Source: Branchiostoma floridae
Taxonomy: Eukaryota > Chordata > Leptocardii > Amphioxiformes > Branchiostomatidae
Assembly (NCBI RefSeq): GCF_000003815.2
Contig: NW_023365777.1
Location: forward strand, 170,855 to 234,854
DNA length: 64,000 nt
Direction: 5' to 3'
Shown piece after piece: positions 10,601-21,745 of the stretch (positions within the stretch are counted from its first letter, which is position 1; each line of letters starts with the position of its first letter). Both the position numbers and the translations under genes were made by a program. The notes beneath the pieces are model-generated. The model made no database searches, had not been told where the DNA came from, and was given only the letters and a program-made list of their open reading frames with translations.

Positions 10601-13600
10601 TCCTTCTCCTTCTGGGCCAGTTTCTTCTCCATCTGTGCACGGAGCTCCACAGCCTCACGAGCCTGGGGGGAAACACACAGAGGACTGGGTAAGAACAAAA
10701 CTCCCGATTCGGAACGTGCTGAAATCATTCACTGTACAGACTTGCAAAGCTACAAAAACCTGGCCATAAAGACTGCAAGTTACAAGCTGTGCTTAGATTC
10801 TTTAAGAGAACATGTTATGAAAATAATCAGGCTTCGCAATTTTTTCTGTAAAACATTCAACATTCTGTAAAACGCTTTAAGTTCACAATACAGACTTGCT
10901 AGGTTAAAGAGCAAGCAATCTTTCATATCTACAAAAACTGGCCATAAAGACTGTGTAAGTTATTAGCTGTGCTTAGAATCTTAGTTAGGTTCTTAGAGAA
11001 CAGGTTATGAAAAGAATAGGTCTCAATATGGAAGAAGACATTTTTGCTGTGTTTTTTTAAAGTTTGCAGAGAAGAAGTCCCCCAAAAATGCAAACATGAA
11101 ACCTCTGAGGTCCTTTCCCCTTTTCCAGTAACAACAACAAAGAGGTCCTCATCTATCTTTATCAACATCAAGCAACATGGGAAATAAGAACCCTACCTTT
11201 CTGTCAGCAATGTACAGAGCTTCGGCCAGCTTGGCGAAGTTCTCGTTGATGTGGACCCCCTGCAGCCCGCGCCCGTCCGCTGCCAGGCGCTTGTCCAGTG
11301 GGATGGTGTAACCTCGGTTGTTCTTCCAGTTGGAGATGCACGGTGGGATCTTCCACTCCTGCTGTTCTTTCACTGTCACCTGGGGGAGGGGGGCAAACAC
11401 AACATTATATATTTTTGCTTTTAGTTTTACCTGTAAACTACCTTTAGGCATAAAATACCACCTTTGTAGTCTCTGTAACACAAACTCTGCTGTCAGAGGC
11501 TGTAACTGGCCTCTCCTGTTGGTGAATGTTGGGCAGGCTGGTATAAGCTAGATTTAATCAGGTTTGTATAATACGTAAAACCTGCATGAGACCAGACTGT
11601 ATGGTTTGTTCCACTCACACCAGGATGGACCCCTACTCCTTTTCTAAGTGAGATGGGATCTGTAACATGTTTGAGGTGTATCTCTTCTTAAAAACCGAAC
11701 CCATGACTATACATGATGTCCAATAGGACATCCATAAACGAACTTAGGTACTCATTTTCAATTGAGTACGACAAAGGAATCTGTGTGGAAAAGACTAAAC
11801 TTTACGTAATCTGTATAGAGTACCTTTACCAAGGGTAAAAAAAACATGGGGCATGCTAGTACTTTAACACTTGGTAACAGAAGACAAGTCCAGACTTATG
11901 TCTTTGTGATGGGAAAATAGGAAAAATGCTAACTATATGTACAAGAATTTTTAAGGAAGTGCAGTTAGTATGGTGACATCCTTGCTGGTACTGACCTTTC
12001 TGTTTGGTGAGTGGAGTACTGGTGCAGGTGGGGAGGGTGGTCCCCGGGGAATCTTTTTGTTGATCTTGAACTTGGGTGGCTCCATGGGGTCCTTCTGCAT
12101 CTCCACCATTCGGATCACCCTCTGTTTGGCACCTGGTCATGGCAAACAGGCTGGCATTATTTTGGGAAGTCTACATCTAGTACTTTGCAATGTGCAAGAC
12201 ATGTAGTCCACAAAATGTGCTGTCTAATCCTTCACAGTGCTGAATTGAGAAGGTATGTGTACTGCTACTGTGAGAACCATCTAAAACACTGTACATCAAG
12301 ATAATATAACTGAAGACCACAGGATACTTGAAGGTACAGGTACAGGCCTGGACCTGTAACTAAACCTCTGTACTGGTACCTGTACTTGATGTTAGTTTTA
12401 GGTACACATCCCCTGTACTGCATGACAGTTTTTCTCACATGCAGCTCGGACTCACCAGAGTTGAAAGCGACGCCCTGTTGGGACGGTGTGTAGCGGATGT
12501 ACTGTGCAGGTGCTGTTTTCTCCGCCCTGCGGACTGGCATGGCCGCTGAGATCTTTGACTCCACCAGCTTCTCTAGTGCCTGTCGTGTCTTTTCTGTGGT
12601 CTGAAATCAGAGACGAAAAAAATGAAAAAGATACTATCTTTCTATGCAATAATAGCAAATTTCAGCTGAGCACAAATTTTTCAGAAGTCTCCATACTATA
12701 AATAGTGTACGTCTTTTCCACATCAAATTGCGAGCAAAAAGATTAGCTAGTAACATCACCTCTTCCACATCCTCTTCTGTGGGTCTCTGTAGCTCAGGAT
12801 CGTCCTCATCAGTGATGTGTTTGGGGATCATGTCTGTTAGCCTGGAGTGTACCACCTGTGGACAAAATTATCAACTCTGAACAATGCCTCCTACATATAA
12901 ACATATCTGACAATATGACGCTTATAGCATTCTTTCTATTGATCAGCCCTTAGAAGGGAGGAAGCCCTATCAGCCCCTGGTAGTAAGATATTGTGTAACA
13001 CAGTTTACAGTAAAAATAAACCAGCTAATTTTGTTCGGTCCTCTGCCCACCTAACCCTTAGTTTCAATCTTGAACTTAACACCAATGTAAACACCCTCTT
13101 TTCTCCCCGTGAAATCAAATTACTGTAACCATTTCCACTTTTACAGTACTCAAGATACGGTGTATAAGATTTAGTTACATGTAATCTAGAATGATGCCTT
13201 GAATCATAATTGTACAAAAGCAATAAATGATAAACCAGATAGTGCATGCGCGTCATAACCATGAGCATCTTCAAAACAAGTCCATACCTTGTCCTTTCCA
13301 TGGCCCTGCCTTGCGATAGCATCGTACTTGACCTTGCCCTCTGCGTCCAGTTGTAAGGCGAGTGAGTTAGAAGCCTTCGCCTTCTTCCTGCCCAAGTCCA
13401 GGGGATACTGGACCACATGGACCTCTGGGTATGCACCTCCATCACCAAAGTCCTGGGAAAAATAAGGTTAAGCTCAGGCCCCTCCCCAGAGCGTTACTGA
13501 ACGGCGCAGCGCCGCTCCCAAAAACTCTCCCGCCACTCCCCCGATTTGTAAATCTAGTGTTTTCTCTTTGTATTTTCGGGGATAACTAGCAAAACCACCC

Positions 13601-16197
13601 GACTCTGCTCAAATTTGACCAAGAAATCGGCAAGCCTTCTCGGGAGATTCACAATAAATCCTTTGTTTTCATTGAAGCTGGCGTGGGGTAGGGTGGTATC
13701 TAGCGTGAAAAATCACAATCCTTTGTTTATGTCTTCTTGTTATGCTTGTAAACAATAGATGTCGGTGACTTTAGCATACGTCAACCTCATTAAAAACCTG
13801 TTTTTCAAGACGAAATCAAAGGAAAACCGATAGAAAAATAAAGAGCAGACCTGTCAGCACATGGTCAGCGCATTTTTAAGAGCTGAGGACTCCTAAACTG
13901 TTATTTGCAGTGATCTCTTTCCGACCTTGGTAAAAATCCATTCCTTGCTTTCTTCTTTCATCAAAATTTTGTTTATTTGTCAAAGATAAGCTGCATTTTG
14001 GCCGCTAGTAGCTCGTAAAAATTTGTATTTCTAGCCGAGACCTAGCTTGCCGGCAGCCATTTTTAATGAGGGTAATGAATATGCATGAGGTCACATGATG
14101 CCATTTCTAAGCTCTGATTGGTTAGCCCTAGATTCTCTGCCCTCTGATTGGTTTAAAGTAAGATTGCATTATATATTATGTTATTTTTGGCGGGAAGAGT
14201 TACCTGCTCAAAATAAACATATTTTGGAATGATTTACAAGCAGTTTTGTAGCTGTCTTTGTGACAATATTCATTAAAAATATAGCCTAGACTTTTTTGGT
14301 TGTAATTATGCCCTTCCCAAGGAGGCTTCTCAGCTATGGGGTTGTGGAAAATTGTACTTTATTTTTATTTTTATTATGCCAATGTGTTTTAATATTGTTG
14401 TTTTAATATCATGTCAAGTTGTATTTCATACATTTTCAATAGATTTGGTTTATAGTTTGCATTGAGAGTATACTTACTTGCAACATGTACATGATGTTCT
14501 TTACAGGGGGATTTCAAATTGTCATTTATTAAAATTTTGTACTTAAGTTAATTGGGCTTGATTTTCTGTTTCTTTTAGTCAGTAAGATTTTACAGCTTTA
14601 GTTTCAGGAGAAGACATGAAATTGCAAATTCATTAAGGCAAAGTGCAACTGTTATACAGCTTCTCTGGAGGAGGGGGTGGGGGGAATCACACTCTCCGGA
14701 CCACTCCCACTCATAGCCTGTGACGCTGCACGTGGCGTTGACCGCCGTAAGCTTCATTATAACCCAGCACCACTCCCCTAAAAATTTCTGGGGAGAGCCC
14801 TGAAGCTGTTATCAAACTTTGACTCTTGAATCATAAGTACAAAAGCAATGCTTATCTTAGACATTGTGCATACCAGGATTCACTCAGTGAGGGATGACCC
14901 TAGGCCTGGTTTGCAAATCCTGGAATGAACCATCAGAACCTGGCTTCAAGGGGGAGGGAATCCTGATCTGCCAAATTCGCTTCATGGGGTGGATTTGATC
15001 GGTTGAATGTGGATCAATCCCATGTCCTAGTGAATCCAAAATTGTGAATCCTGGTATGAGTGGGGTTTTCTAGCGTTTTAATTTTTAAAAAATCACTCAC
15101 TTACTCGGGACCCAGAAAAAGATGCCAAGCACTTAACCTACACCCATGTATCTACAAAATATCCTTAGATATCACCATTGACTGAGATGCGCCCTTACCT
15201 CAGCAGAACGAGGGACCCATCCTTGTCGGTGTCCGTAGGGGGGAGCCGACGCCCTCCCGGCCACCATCAGCTGTGTCTGGGGAACATGGAGCCGTTCCCG
15301 GTAGTCTACCTCCTCCCTCGTCAGCTGGGTCGGTGCTGGCAAGATACTGGAAAATGAATGGAAAAAATTTGATTAGCACAGTGAAAACAATCATTTTGAA
15401 TTATACTAATGTAAATGCATTTAAGTTTGCGGGGATTTAATTTCGCTGTAGCAGGAAAAATGACTTTTCGTGGTGGGTTTAAGTTCGCGGTAGCACCATA
15501 GACTGCAGTCTAATACCATACCAGAAAAATGTTTGCGGTGGTTTCAAGTTTGCAGTGAAGTGGTCACCGCAAAAACCGCAAACATTAATCCACCGCGAAC
15601 ATTACTGCATTTACAGTATTTGGCATATGCGAGTAAATATATGATGTTTAAATGTTGCATTTCTAACGTTTTAAGTCTGGCTTGGGAATTACTGTACTGA
15701 TCAGATGGATTCCTTCTTCAGTTCAGTGTTTCTTCTTCTTTTCTCATTTCTGTGACTGCATGAGCATGCCCTCCCACCACAAATTTTTATCAACTTTTCA
15801 CACTGCTAAATTACGCTGTTTGAGCGCTTTCTGGGTGCAAAATAGACGCATTTATACTCAGCTAATCTGCGATAACCCTGGCTACGGTTTGTACAAGAAT
15901 CGTAGAGTTTGTCCCGACAAAACAAAAACTGGGGCATTCTCCCAAACCAAGTCATATCTAGTACGTAACGCTGTGATGCTAAAAATTCTAACATGGCCTA
16001 CTGAACTTTTGAGTCGGAATCTCACGTATTTTGGGCTTCAACGACACTGCTGAGCAAAAATTCTCCTCCCAAACGAAACATTAAGCTATACTCTGTCTAT
16101 CGTGCTAACATTACTTTCGTTTGTAGCCCCAAAAAATCTAAAATTCGACAAAAAACGGCGCGAGTTTTCTTTCTTACCTCGACAAGGGGATCGCCAT
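7636..16197 (-). CDS. SNW1: SNW1/SKIP, spliceosome component and transcriptional co-regulator
   Basis: Twelve coding exons in transcript order: 16197-16178, 15346-15199, 13452-13288, 12855-12760, 12600-12456, 12132-11996, 11379-11197, 10662-10524, 10094-9992, 9546-9426, 8924-8761 and 7846-7636 (TAG). They sum to 1632 nt, 543 residues; human has 536. All introns are GT-AG and every junction keeps frame. Landmarks: N-terminal LPAPTQL and PPYGHRQGWVPR; DFGDGGAYPE; the SNW domain with the name-giving SNWKN (residues 253-257), IPPCI and GYTIPLDKRLAADGRG; a charged helical stretch (about 299-378, rich in EKEKKEE and RERD); IALGLPH; YDQRLFNQSK; and the C-terminal FVPDKEFSG with a basic end. SNW1 is a Prp19-associated factor in activated spliceosomes and also binds nuclear receptors and CBF1/Notch complexes. 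The start ATG (16197) matches the family N-terminus. A sequence gap falls in the last intron without touching coding sequence. Confidence 0.97.
8027..8535. other. Assembly gap (509 Ns)
   Basis: A run of N lies in the last intron of SNW1, between exons 8761-8924 and 7636-7846. Reading frames that cross it are meaningless. Confidence 1.
8640..8725. mobile_element. Solo terminus of the GGATGTCATCCATA element
   Basis: A CTCTCGCAT tract is followed by GAGGATGTCATCCATACAATC, matching both ends of the element at 16927-17807 and the solo end at 41062-41130. No partner end is seen; the gap nearby may hide it. Confidence 0.45.
9814..9935 (+). repeat. Inverted-repeat member of the AGCAGTTACTCAAG family
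   Basis: GCCAAATAGCAATTACT at 9814 pairs with AGTAACTGCTATTTGGC ending near 9891 across a short loop. CGTATCTTATTACCTGGATG follows. It is in an SNW1 intron. Confidence 0.65.
10735..11030. repeat. Two-copy diverged tandem duplication (SNW1 intron)
   Basis: About 10735-10850 and 10920-11020 share CTACAAAAAC.TGGCCATAAAGACTG, AGCTGTGCTTAGA and AGAGAACA.GTTATGAAAA. Confidence 0.65.
11625..11770 (-). mobile_element. SINE family 2 fragment (SNW1 intron)
   Basis: GGATGGACCCCTACTC, a GTGAGATGGG block and TTAGGTACTCATTTTCAATTGAGT are in the order seen in the fuller copy at 26085-26345. The tRNA-like end is missing. Confidence 0.45.
13475..14802. mobile_element. 1.33-kb non-autonomous CAG-ended transposon
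   Basis: TIRs of about 16 bp: CAGGCCCCTCCCCAGA at the left and the complement of CAGGGCTCTCCCCAGA at the right. They are flanked by a perfect 5-bp duplication AAGCT (13470-13474, 14803-14807). GC-rich subterminal regions enclose AT-rich DNA with two CTCTGATTGG CCAAT boxes near 14115 and 14142. There is no open frame above 60 codons, so no transposase. It sits in the second SNW1 intron. The TIR/TSD type matches the elements at 20279, 24088, 36456 and 39361; hAT5-type is a tentative class. Confidence 0.75.
15411..15617. mobile_element. MITE, ACTGTAAATGCA-ended family
   Basis: TGTAAATGCATTTAAG at the left and TGCATTTACAGTA at the right. Inside are TTTGCGGGGATTTAATTT and several GCGGTAGC / CCGCAAAC blocks in inverted arrangement. 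A full reverse copy is at 59456-59665; partial copies are at 46950-47115, 33270-33362 and about 32050-32135. Confidence 0.7.
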
Positions 16198-16290
16198 CGT
16201 GTTGTCTGATGACGTAACTTCCGCCCACAATGCAACATGGGCGCGTCGTTCCCGGGGTCACGTGTGCCTGGCACCCTGGGTACGAGACGA
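16198..16290 (-). promoter_or_regulatory. SNW1 core promoter region (TATA-less, GC-rich)
   Basis: Immediately upstream of the SNW1 ATG are a CRE/ATF-type TGACGTAA (16210-16217), an overlapping ETS-type GCGGAAGT on the gene strand (16217-16224) and a USF-type GTCACGTG E-box (16257-16264), in CpG-rich DNA with no TATA box. This is typical of housekeeping promoters. Motif calls are by eye. Confidence 0.5.
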
Positions 16291-16926
16291 CGTGTGTGGA
16301 GGGAAAGTTCGCAAATTTGTTTCGGAGAGATAAGGTCAGATTTTTATGATCTATAAGCAGGATTTGCGAAGAGCAAACTTTATATTATCTTTGGTAACTC
16401 TGGTCTGATGGAAAATAAGGTTGCCAGCAAAATGCAGGCTTGTCAAGCAAGTTCCAGAGTGTTCAAGTTCCAAGATCTTCTTGCAGAGTTTCTTGGTAAC
16501 GTTAGTTTCTCCAAGGAGCTTATATCTCAATATAAGCTCCTTGGTTTCTCGAAGAAGCTTTCATCGTCTTTCATCGGTTTCTCAAAAGGTGAGTTGCTGA
16601 TTTGATAAAGAAACGTTAGTATTAAAAGATCACAGTTAGGATGGGCAGACACGTGTCTGACGTGTCTGATCTCACTAACCACATGGGGAGTTTGGCCCAA
16701 CATCTGGCTAGTGGCTGTCCTGAAAAAAACAACAGTTTTAGATGGGACAGTCCATTTGCTGTTCCCGGTCGCTAAGGGGATGGTAAATGATGATTTTTGA
16801 TAAAACAAAAATCTTATGCTCACATGTAATAATTCACTTCAATTTAATGCCTTTGTGCTTTGTCTTTTGCTTCATGGTGCTTCATATACTTGATGTTACT
16901 AGTATAACCAGTGTCATCACCTATTA

Positions 16927-17807
16927 AGGCCATGTTGATTTGATTATATCAAGGAGTTGATTATATGGATGACATCCTCCGGGAACTCCAAAACTGATGC
17001 GAGCGAGCGAAAAAAAAAAAAAAAAAGTTGCCTTCAGTATGAAATCAAAGTGGCCAGGAAGGTTGAACATAGGACTAAACACACACAGTATGGTATACCA
17101 ACAGTTAGTTGTAGGGACCAGTACATCATACGGGTGCAAAACATTTTTTTCTTCTTGGACCAATCCGAAAAAAAAAACAGACCTGAAAAAAAAAAACCAG
17201 AGGAACAGGTTTCGCCAATTACAAAATGGACACACTATGTCGGCAGCCATTTGGGGTCTAACCGGGGGGCCAAGAAGACAACAAGAGCGAAGTCAAGTAG
17301 AGTTTATAGTCAATTGCACCAAGTTTCTACAGTCAAAGGTACAGAGACAGTTAGCCTTTTACATGGAGATGGGATTTTAAAATGCAGTTGGAGTCCAATA
17401 ATCCACAAACAGATTCCTTTGTAGCAAAATTGACCAATTACCATTGTTTTGACTACTGCCAGTTCTCAAGTTTCCACAGACAATCTGGTCCAGGTTCATG
17501 TCCAGACCTGGAAATGATCCTCTGGACCTGAATTTTCTGTACTGGTACCTCCCCCATTCAACAATAGATTTTATTTATTTCTGTCCTTTCACATCTAAAT
17601 AGTATTCTTTGACTTTAGATTCATTTTGGCATTCTATGGCATTAGTTATCTGTTTTCTGATATTTTTTTTCAATCTACGGAATATTTGTGCTCATTTTAC
17701 AGCTGCTTTGCACAATTTATTGTGTGGTCGAAAACTTTTTTTTTTGGAAATGGCCGAAAATTGGTGCGAGCGCGGATGTCATCCATATAATCAAATCAAC
17801 GTGGCCT
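16927..17807. mobile_element. TIR element with GGATGTCATCCATATAATC ends
   Basis: The left end AGGCCATGTTGATTTGATTA, followed by TTATATGGATGACATCCTCC, is the complement of the right end GGATGTCATCCATATAATCA plus AATCAACGTGGCCT. The left arm has a 17-bp internal duplication of TTGATTATAT. GC(A/G)AGCGAGCG tracts lie inside each arm. The inside holds a member of the GGACC family (17085-17556), so it is either nested or a composite. No coding frame is convincing. Confidence 0.65.
17085..17556 (+). mobile_element. GGACC-rich dispersed element, copy 1
   Basis: The order is GGGACCAGTACATCATAC, GGTGCAAAACATTTTTTTCT, CAGACCTGAAA, TTCCTTTGTAGCAAAAT, GGTCCAGGTTCATGTCCAGA and GTACTGGTACC. The same order is seen at 50395-50800 and in diverged form at 41508-41880; a reversed partial copy lies at 51636-51960. 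Confidence 0.6.
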
Positions 17808-17905
17808 AACTAGTATTGAATTTAAAGAGCATCATTGGTTTGTTTGTCCTTGATAATATGGATAAAATCCTCTGGAAGCTAAGTTTATAGACCCAATATT
17901 GGTGC

Positions 17906-18150
17906 ATTCCTCAAGGAAGAAGCTTTCTCGAGTAATCATCCATACCGACGGACGACGGTGCTCCTGCAAGTGTCCTGCCATGCAATAGTGACGGTGCTCG
18001 AGTGTCCAGCATTGCCTGTGCGCGTACTCAACCGTCTGTACAGGCAATGCCGAAAACGTAAGCACCGTCACTAGCGCGTGGCAGGACACTGCAGGAGCAC
18101 TGTCAGCACAGCATGACCGATTACTCGCACAAGCATCTTCCGCGAGGAAT
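17906..18150. repeat. 245-bp near-palindromic foldback
   Basis: Arms of about 110 bp pair along their length: ATTCCTC at 17906 with GAGGAAT at 18150, CGAGTAATC with GATTACTCG, GTGCTCCTGCA with TGCAGGAGCAC, GTGTCCTGCCA with TGGCAGGACAC, AGTGACGGTGCT with AGCACCGTCACT, and ATTGCCTGT (18011) with ACAGGCAAT (18048). The loop is about 20 nt, centred near 18029. GC content is above the surroundings. No flanking duplication is evident. Confidence 0.8.
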
Positions 18151-18399
18151 CGAACACCATCTTACCTGCCGCTGGGAAATCTGGATGATTTGCATCTAAC
18201 AATTGTACACATCTTTGTCTAAGCTTAACCTGCATGTTTGATAACATGGAATCCATTGCTCTTTTGCTCAGTTATCAAATTAAATTTAAAAAAAAAACAC
18301 CCCGGCAGTTCCAGAGCAGGCTGCTAGGATTAGCCAAATATACACCACCAAAAAATTTAATGCTATTGTCATGTACATGACCAAAGATACAAAAAAGGG

Positions 18400-18545
18400 A
18401 AGTTTTGCTGCAGTACCAAGGTCACACACCAGAGCATCCAAAATCGACTTAGACCTTCATCTTGCCAACACCTACCCACATGCCATATATCATCACAACC
18501 TATCCAGAAGTTCTTGAGATTTTGCTTATCACAAATATCTGAAGA
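18400..18545 (+). repeat. Dispersed repeat, CTGCTGCAGTACC family
   Basis: TTTTGCTGCAGTACCAAGGTC, ACTTAGACCTTCAT, CCAACACCTACCCACATGCC and CCAGAAGTTCTTGAGAT match the copies at 6190 and 35170. Confidence 0.6.
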
Positions 18546-18556
18546 CACATTCTGAC

Positions 18557-18660
18557 ACACACACTCACACATACGTGACATACACGCACACACACACACA
18601 TACACACACTCACGCACACACACACACACACATACATACACACATACACACACACAAACA
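18557..18660. repeat. (CA)n microsatellite, interrupted
   Basis: CA dinucleotides with CT, CG and TA interruptions over about 100 bases. Confidence 0.9.
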
Positions 18661-19094
18661 ATACCTCCACTTTTCATGGAAATAAAGTGACATTTACAAA
18701 AGCAACATCTATCAGATGTAGCTTGAACTGCACTTTCAGTTGCTCACCAACAACTTTTCTTGTGCAGGAACATACACATCAGGCATCCCAAATCACATGT
18801 TTGTTGATGATCATCAAAGTTGGCAAATTACGGTTCTACTAGTAAGAAGGTTCTAATGTATTTTGCTAATACTAGGTGACTGCTGACCAACTGTTTATAC
18901 TGTGATGCAGACAGGGGCAATATAAAGTGATGAGGTGAATTCCAGATGGAGGAAGATGTAGACAGAGAAACATCTTTTACCACTGATCAGTGATGTTAAA
19001 CATCAGGTAATACTATTATGTTGCAATTTTAAGACCATATACCCCTGCACAAAATAAAGCGCTTACGAACAAGCTTTTGAGTTGAGTTGTAGTA

Positions 19095-19775
19095 GTTGAG
19101 GTAGTTGAGTACCAGGTACAGTGTGTGATGGGGTTGAGTACCAGGGACAGTGTGTGATGGGGTTTTGTACCAGATACAGTGTGTGATGGTAGTTCAGCAC
19201 CAGGGACAGTGTGTGATGGGGTTTTGTACCAGATACAGTGTGTGATGGTAGTTCAGCACCAGGGACAGTGTGTGATGGGGTTTTGTACCAGATACAGTGT
19301 GTGATGGTAGTTCAGCACCAGGGACAGTGTGTGATGGGGTTTTGTACCAGATACAGTGTGTGATGGTAGTTCAGCACCAGGGACAGTGTGTGATGGGGTT
19401 TTGTACCAGATACAGTGTGTGATGGTAGTTCAGCACCAGGGACAGTGTGTGATGGGGTTTTGTACCAGATACAGTGTGTGATGGTAGTTCAGCACCAGGG
19501 ACAGTGTGTGATGGGGTTTTGTACCAGATACAGTGTGTGATGGTAGTTCAGCACCAGGGACAGTGTGTGATGGGGTTTTGTACCAGATACAGTGTGTGAT
19601 GGTAGTTCAGTACCAGGGACAGTGTGTGATGGGGTTTTGTACCAGATACAATTTGTGATGGTAGTTCAGTACCATGGACAGTGTGCGATTGTAGGTTCAG
19701 TACCTTCAGTACCAGGGGCAATGTGTGATTGTAATTGAGTACCAGGGACAGTGTGTGGTGGTTGTTCACTACCAG
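19095..19775. repeat. 59-bp minisatellite built from two half-units
   Basis: AGGGACAG recurs at 19143, 19202, 19261, 19320, 19379, 19438, 19497, 19556 and 19615, an exact 59-bp period with nearly identical copies. Each unit is two related halves, CACCAGGGACAGTGTGTGAT and TACCAGATACAGTGTGTGAT, with different linkers. Both ends are degenerate. Open frames through it are by-products of the repeat. Confidence 0.95.
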
Positions 19776-20278
19776 GGATGTGATAGAAATGTTTTATTGA
19801 TTGTTTGAGCTGTACATTGCATTATGTTAATTAGGACCATATTTTCTAATCTCCAAGCAGATCCTACAATGGCATAAGATAGTAGCAAACTGGCCAAGGA
19901 GTGTACATTTACCATGTAGAATCTGCCCCCAGTCAGCTAGAACAAAGGCTATTAACATCTAATTGTTTCCCAATCAAACTGTGCTTGCAGTGTAGGTGCT
20001 AATTACCCTCCTTCTTGTTTGGTACTAACTTCCAACTGGGACATGTGCTGGTCACAGACTTTGTGCCAGTGTAAGTCGCTTGTAAAATCATTAGCACATG
20101 GCTACAGGGAGGGGTAGCAACACCAATGTTGAATAGAAATGCTCCCTCCTGTTTCAGTGGAGGCAGATCCCCGGTAGCAAAACACACTCCTAAGCCGGCT
20201 TCACTCCTTTTGCAGCTTTTGATACTATCTAATGCTACCGTAGGATCTGCCTGGAGAATGCAATTTAAATCAGTTACA

Positions 20279-21265
20279 CAGGGCTCGAAATCATTTTTTG
20301 GATGGGTGCACTGGTGCACCCAGCTTAAAAAATGGGGGCACCAAAACTTTTTTGGGGGCCCCCATAAGAAAAAGGTAGAATTTCCAAAAAAAAGTATTTC
20401 ACAACTTTTGTCCCAAGCCTTCTAAATTCTTAAAAAAGTCCCGGGCAAAAATTTTTTTCCCCCTTTTTAAACCCTAAAATGCCAAAAAAATGTGGTGTTC
20501 CCCAACCTGGGGGGAAACCTTTGGAAATCTTTTAACCCCGAAAACCGGATAAAAAAAATTTTTTCTCAGAGGGGAGGGGGCCAAAATTCCCCCCCCCCTT
20601 TTTTTTGGGGGGAAAAAATTTCCCAAAGGGGGAAAATGTGTGTGGTTCACAAAATTTTTTTGCCCCGGGTAAAATTCCTTTTAAAAAATCTTTTGACCAC
20701 GGGTTACAGGGGGGGGGGGGCCCACCCCCCATTTTTGAAAAAAAAAATGTTTCCCCCCCGTTTTCAGGGGAGGGCGAATTCCCCGGGAGCAAAAACCCCA
20801 TTTTAAACCGGTTTTAATCCCTTGGCCAGGTTTGAAAACTATCAAAGGCTCCGGAGGATTTGCTTGGGGATGCATTTTAATTCATTTCCCCGGGCTTGAA
20901 ATTCATTTTTGGATTTGGGTGCACTGGTGCACCCAGCTTAAAAAATTGGGGTGCACCAAAAACTTTTTTGGGGTGCACCAGCATAAGATAAAGTAGGAAT
21001 GTCAGAAGAAAAGTAATTACAAAACTTAGTCACAAGCTATCAAATTCTTAAACAAGTACCATGACAGACATTTTTATCATCTTTTTAACACTTAGATGTC
21101 AAGAACATGATGTATACTAGACTAGTAGTATACTTTGATATCTTTACATACGTAAACGTAAGAAAATATTTGGGTGCAGCCTGTGCACCCACAGAAAATA
21201 ATTGGGTGCACAGCTCCAATTTTGGGTGCACCTGGGTGCACATGCACCCAGTATTTCGAGCCCTG
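20279..21265. mobile_element. CAGGGCTCGAAAT transposon, interrupted by a mis-assembled segment
   Basis: TIRs CAGGGCTCGAAAT (left) and ATTTCGAGCCCTG (right) have a 6-bp flanking duplication GTTACA (20273-20278, 21266-21271). GGTGCACC motifs lie inside both ends. The 987-bp span is inflated: 20340-20960 looks like duplicated low-quality sequence, so the true element is probably near 0.36 kb, with 20338 joining about 20942. Related ends occur at 36456-36740, 29530-29550 and 31565-31583. Confidence 0.65.
20340..20960. other. Probable assembly artefact: false duplication of low-quality reads
   Basis: The block is full of over-called homopolymers (runs of 7-12 G, C, A or T). Its left part (20340-20560) is a blurred copy of 20942-21160, and its right part (20560-20930) is a blurred copy of about 20000-20310. 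An example is CCCGGGAGCAAAAACCCC against CCCCGGTAGCAAAACACA at about 20170. This is what results when the poor tails of two converging reads are not merged. Confidence 0.8.
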
Positions 21266-21745
21266 GTTACATAAACAAAACCTGCATACACACAGTTTTA
21301 CTTTTGATGTGTCAGAAATGTTTGTGTTCTTGTGTGTGCATTATAAGCTATTTGAGTTCAGTAGGGTGACAGAATGTGAGGTGACAATGGTGTTACTAGA
21401 GACCATCCATTGTTACAAAGGTCAAGGTCGAGAGATCAGAATGGTTCTTCCACTGGCTGGCAAGTAATGGTAGAAAATTTTACATACGCTAGTTCAACAT
21501 ACGCTGGTTCAACATTGATGGAGTGACAGAAAGTTATCTAGTATGCAATGTTATTCAAAAGCTTATTTGCATAATAGTTGAACTACAATTAAACAAGGCA
21601 AAGTATTTCACAGATGTGCAGCAAAGATGATGATGCTGAAGTGCAAATGTATTTCACAGACTGAGGCAAAAGGTCTTCAATCTCTTGTTTTCCTCTCTAC
21701 TATTTTATAGTGATTCAATGCTAGCAAGGACTTCTAATACTAATA

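Noticed and set aside
20492-20817. Overlapping glycine/proline-rich reading frames on both strands
   Set aside because: They are translations of homopolymer-inflated, probably mis-assembled sequence.
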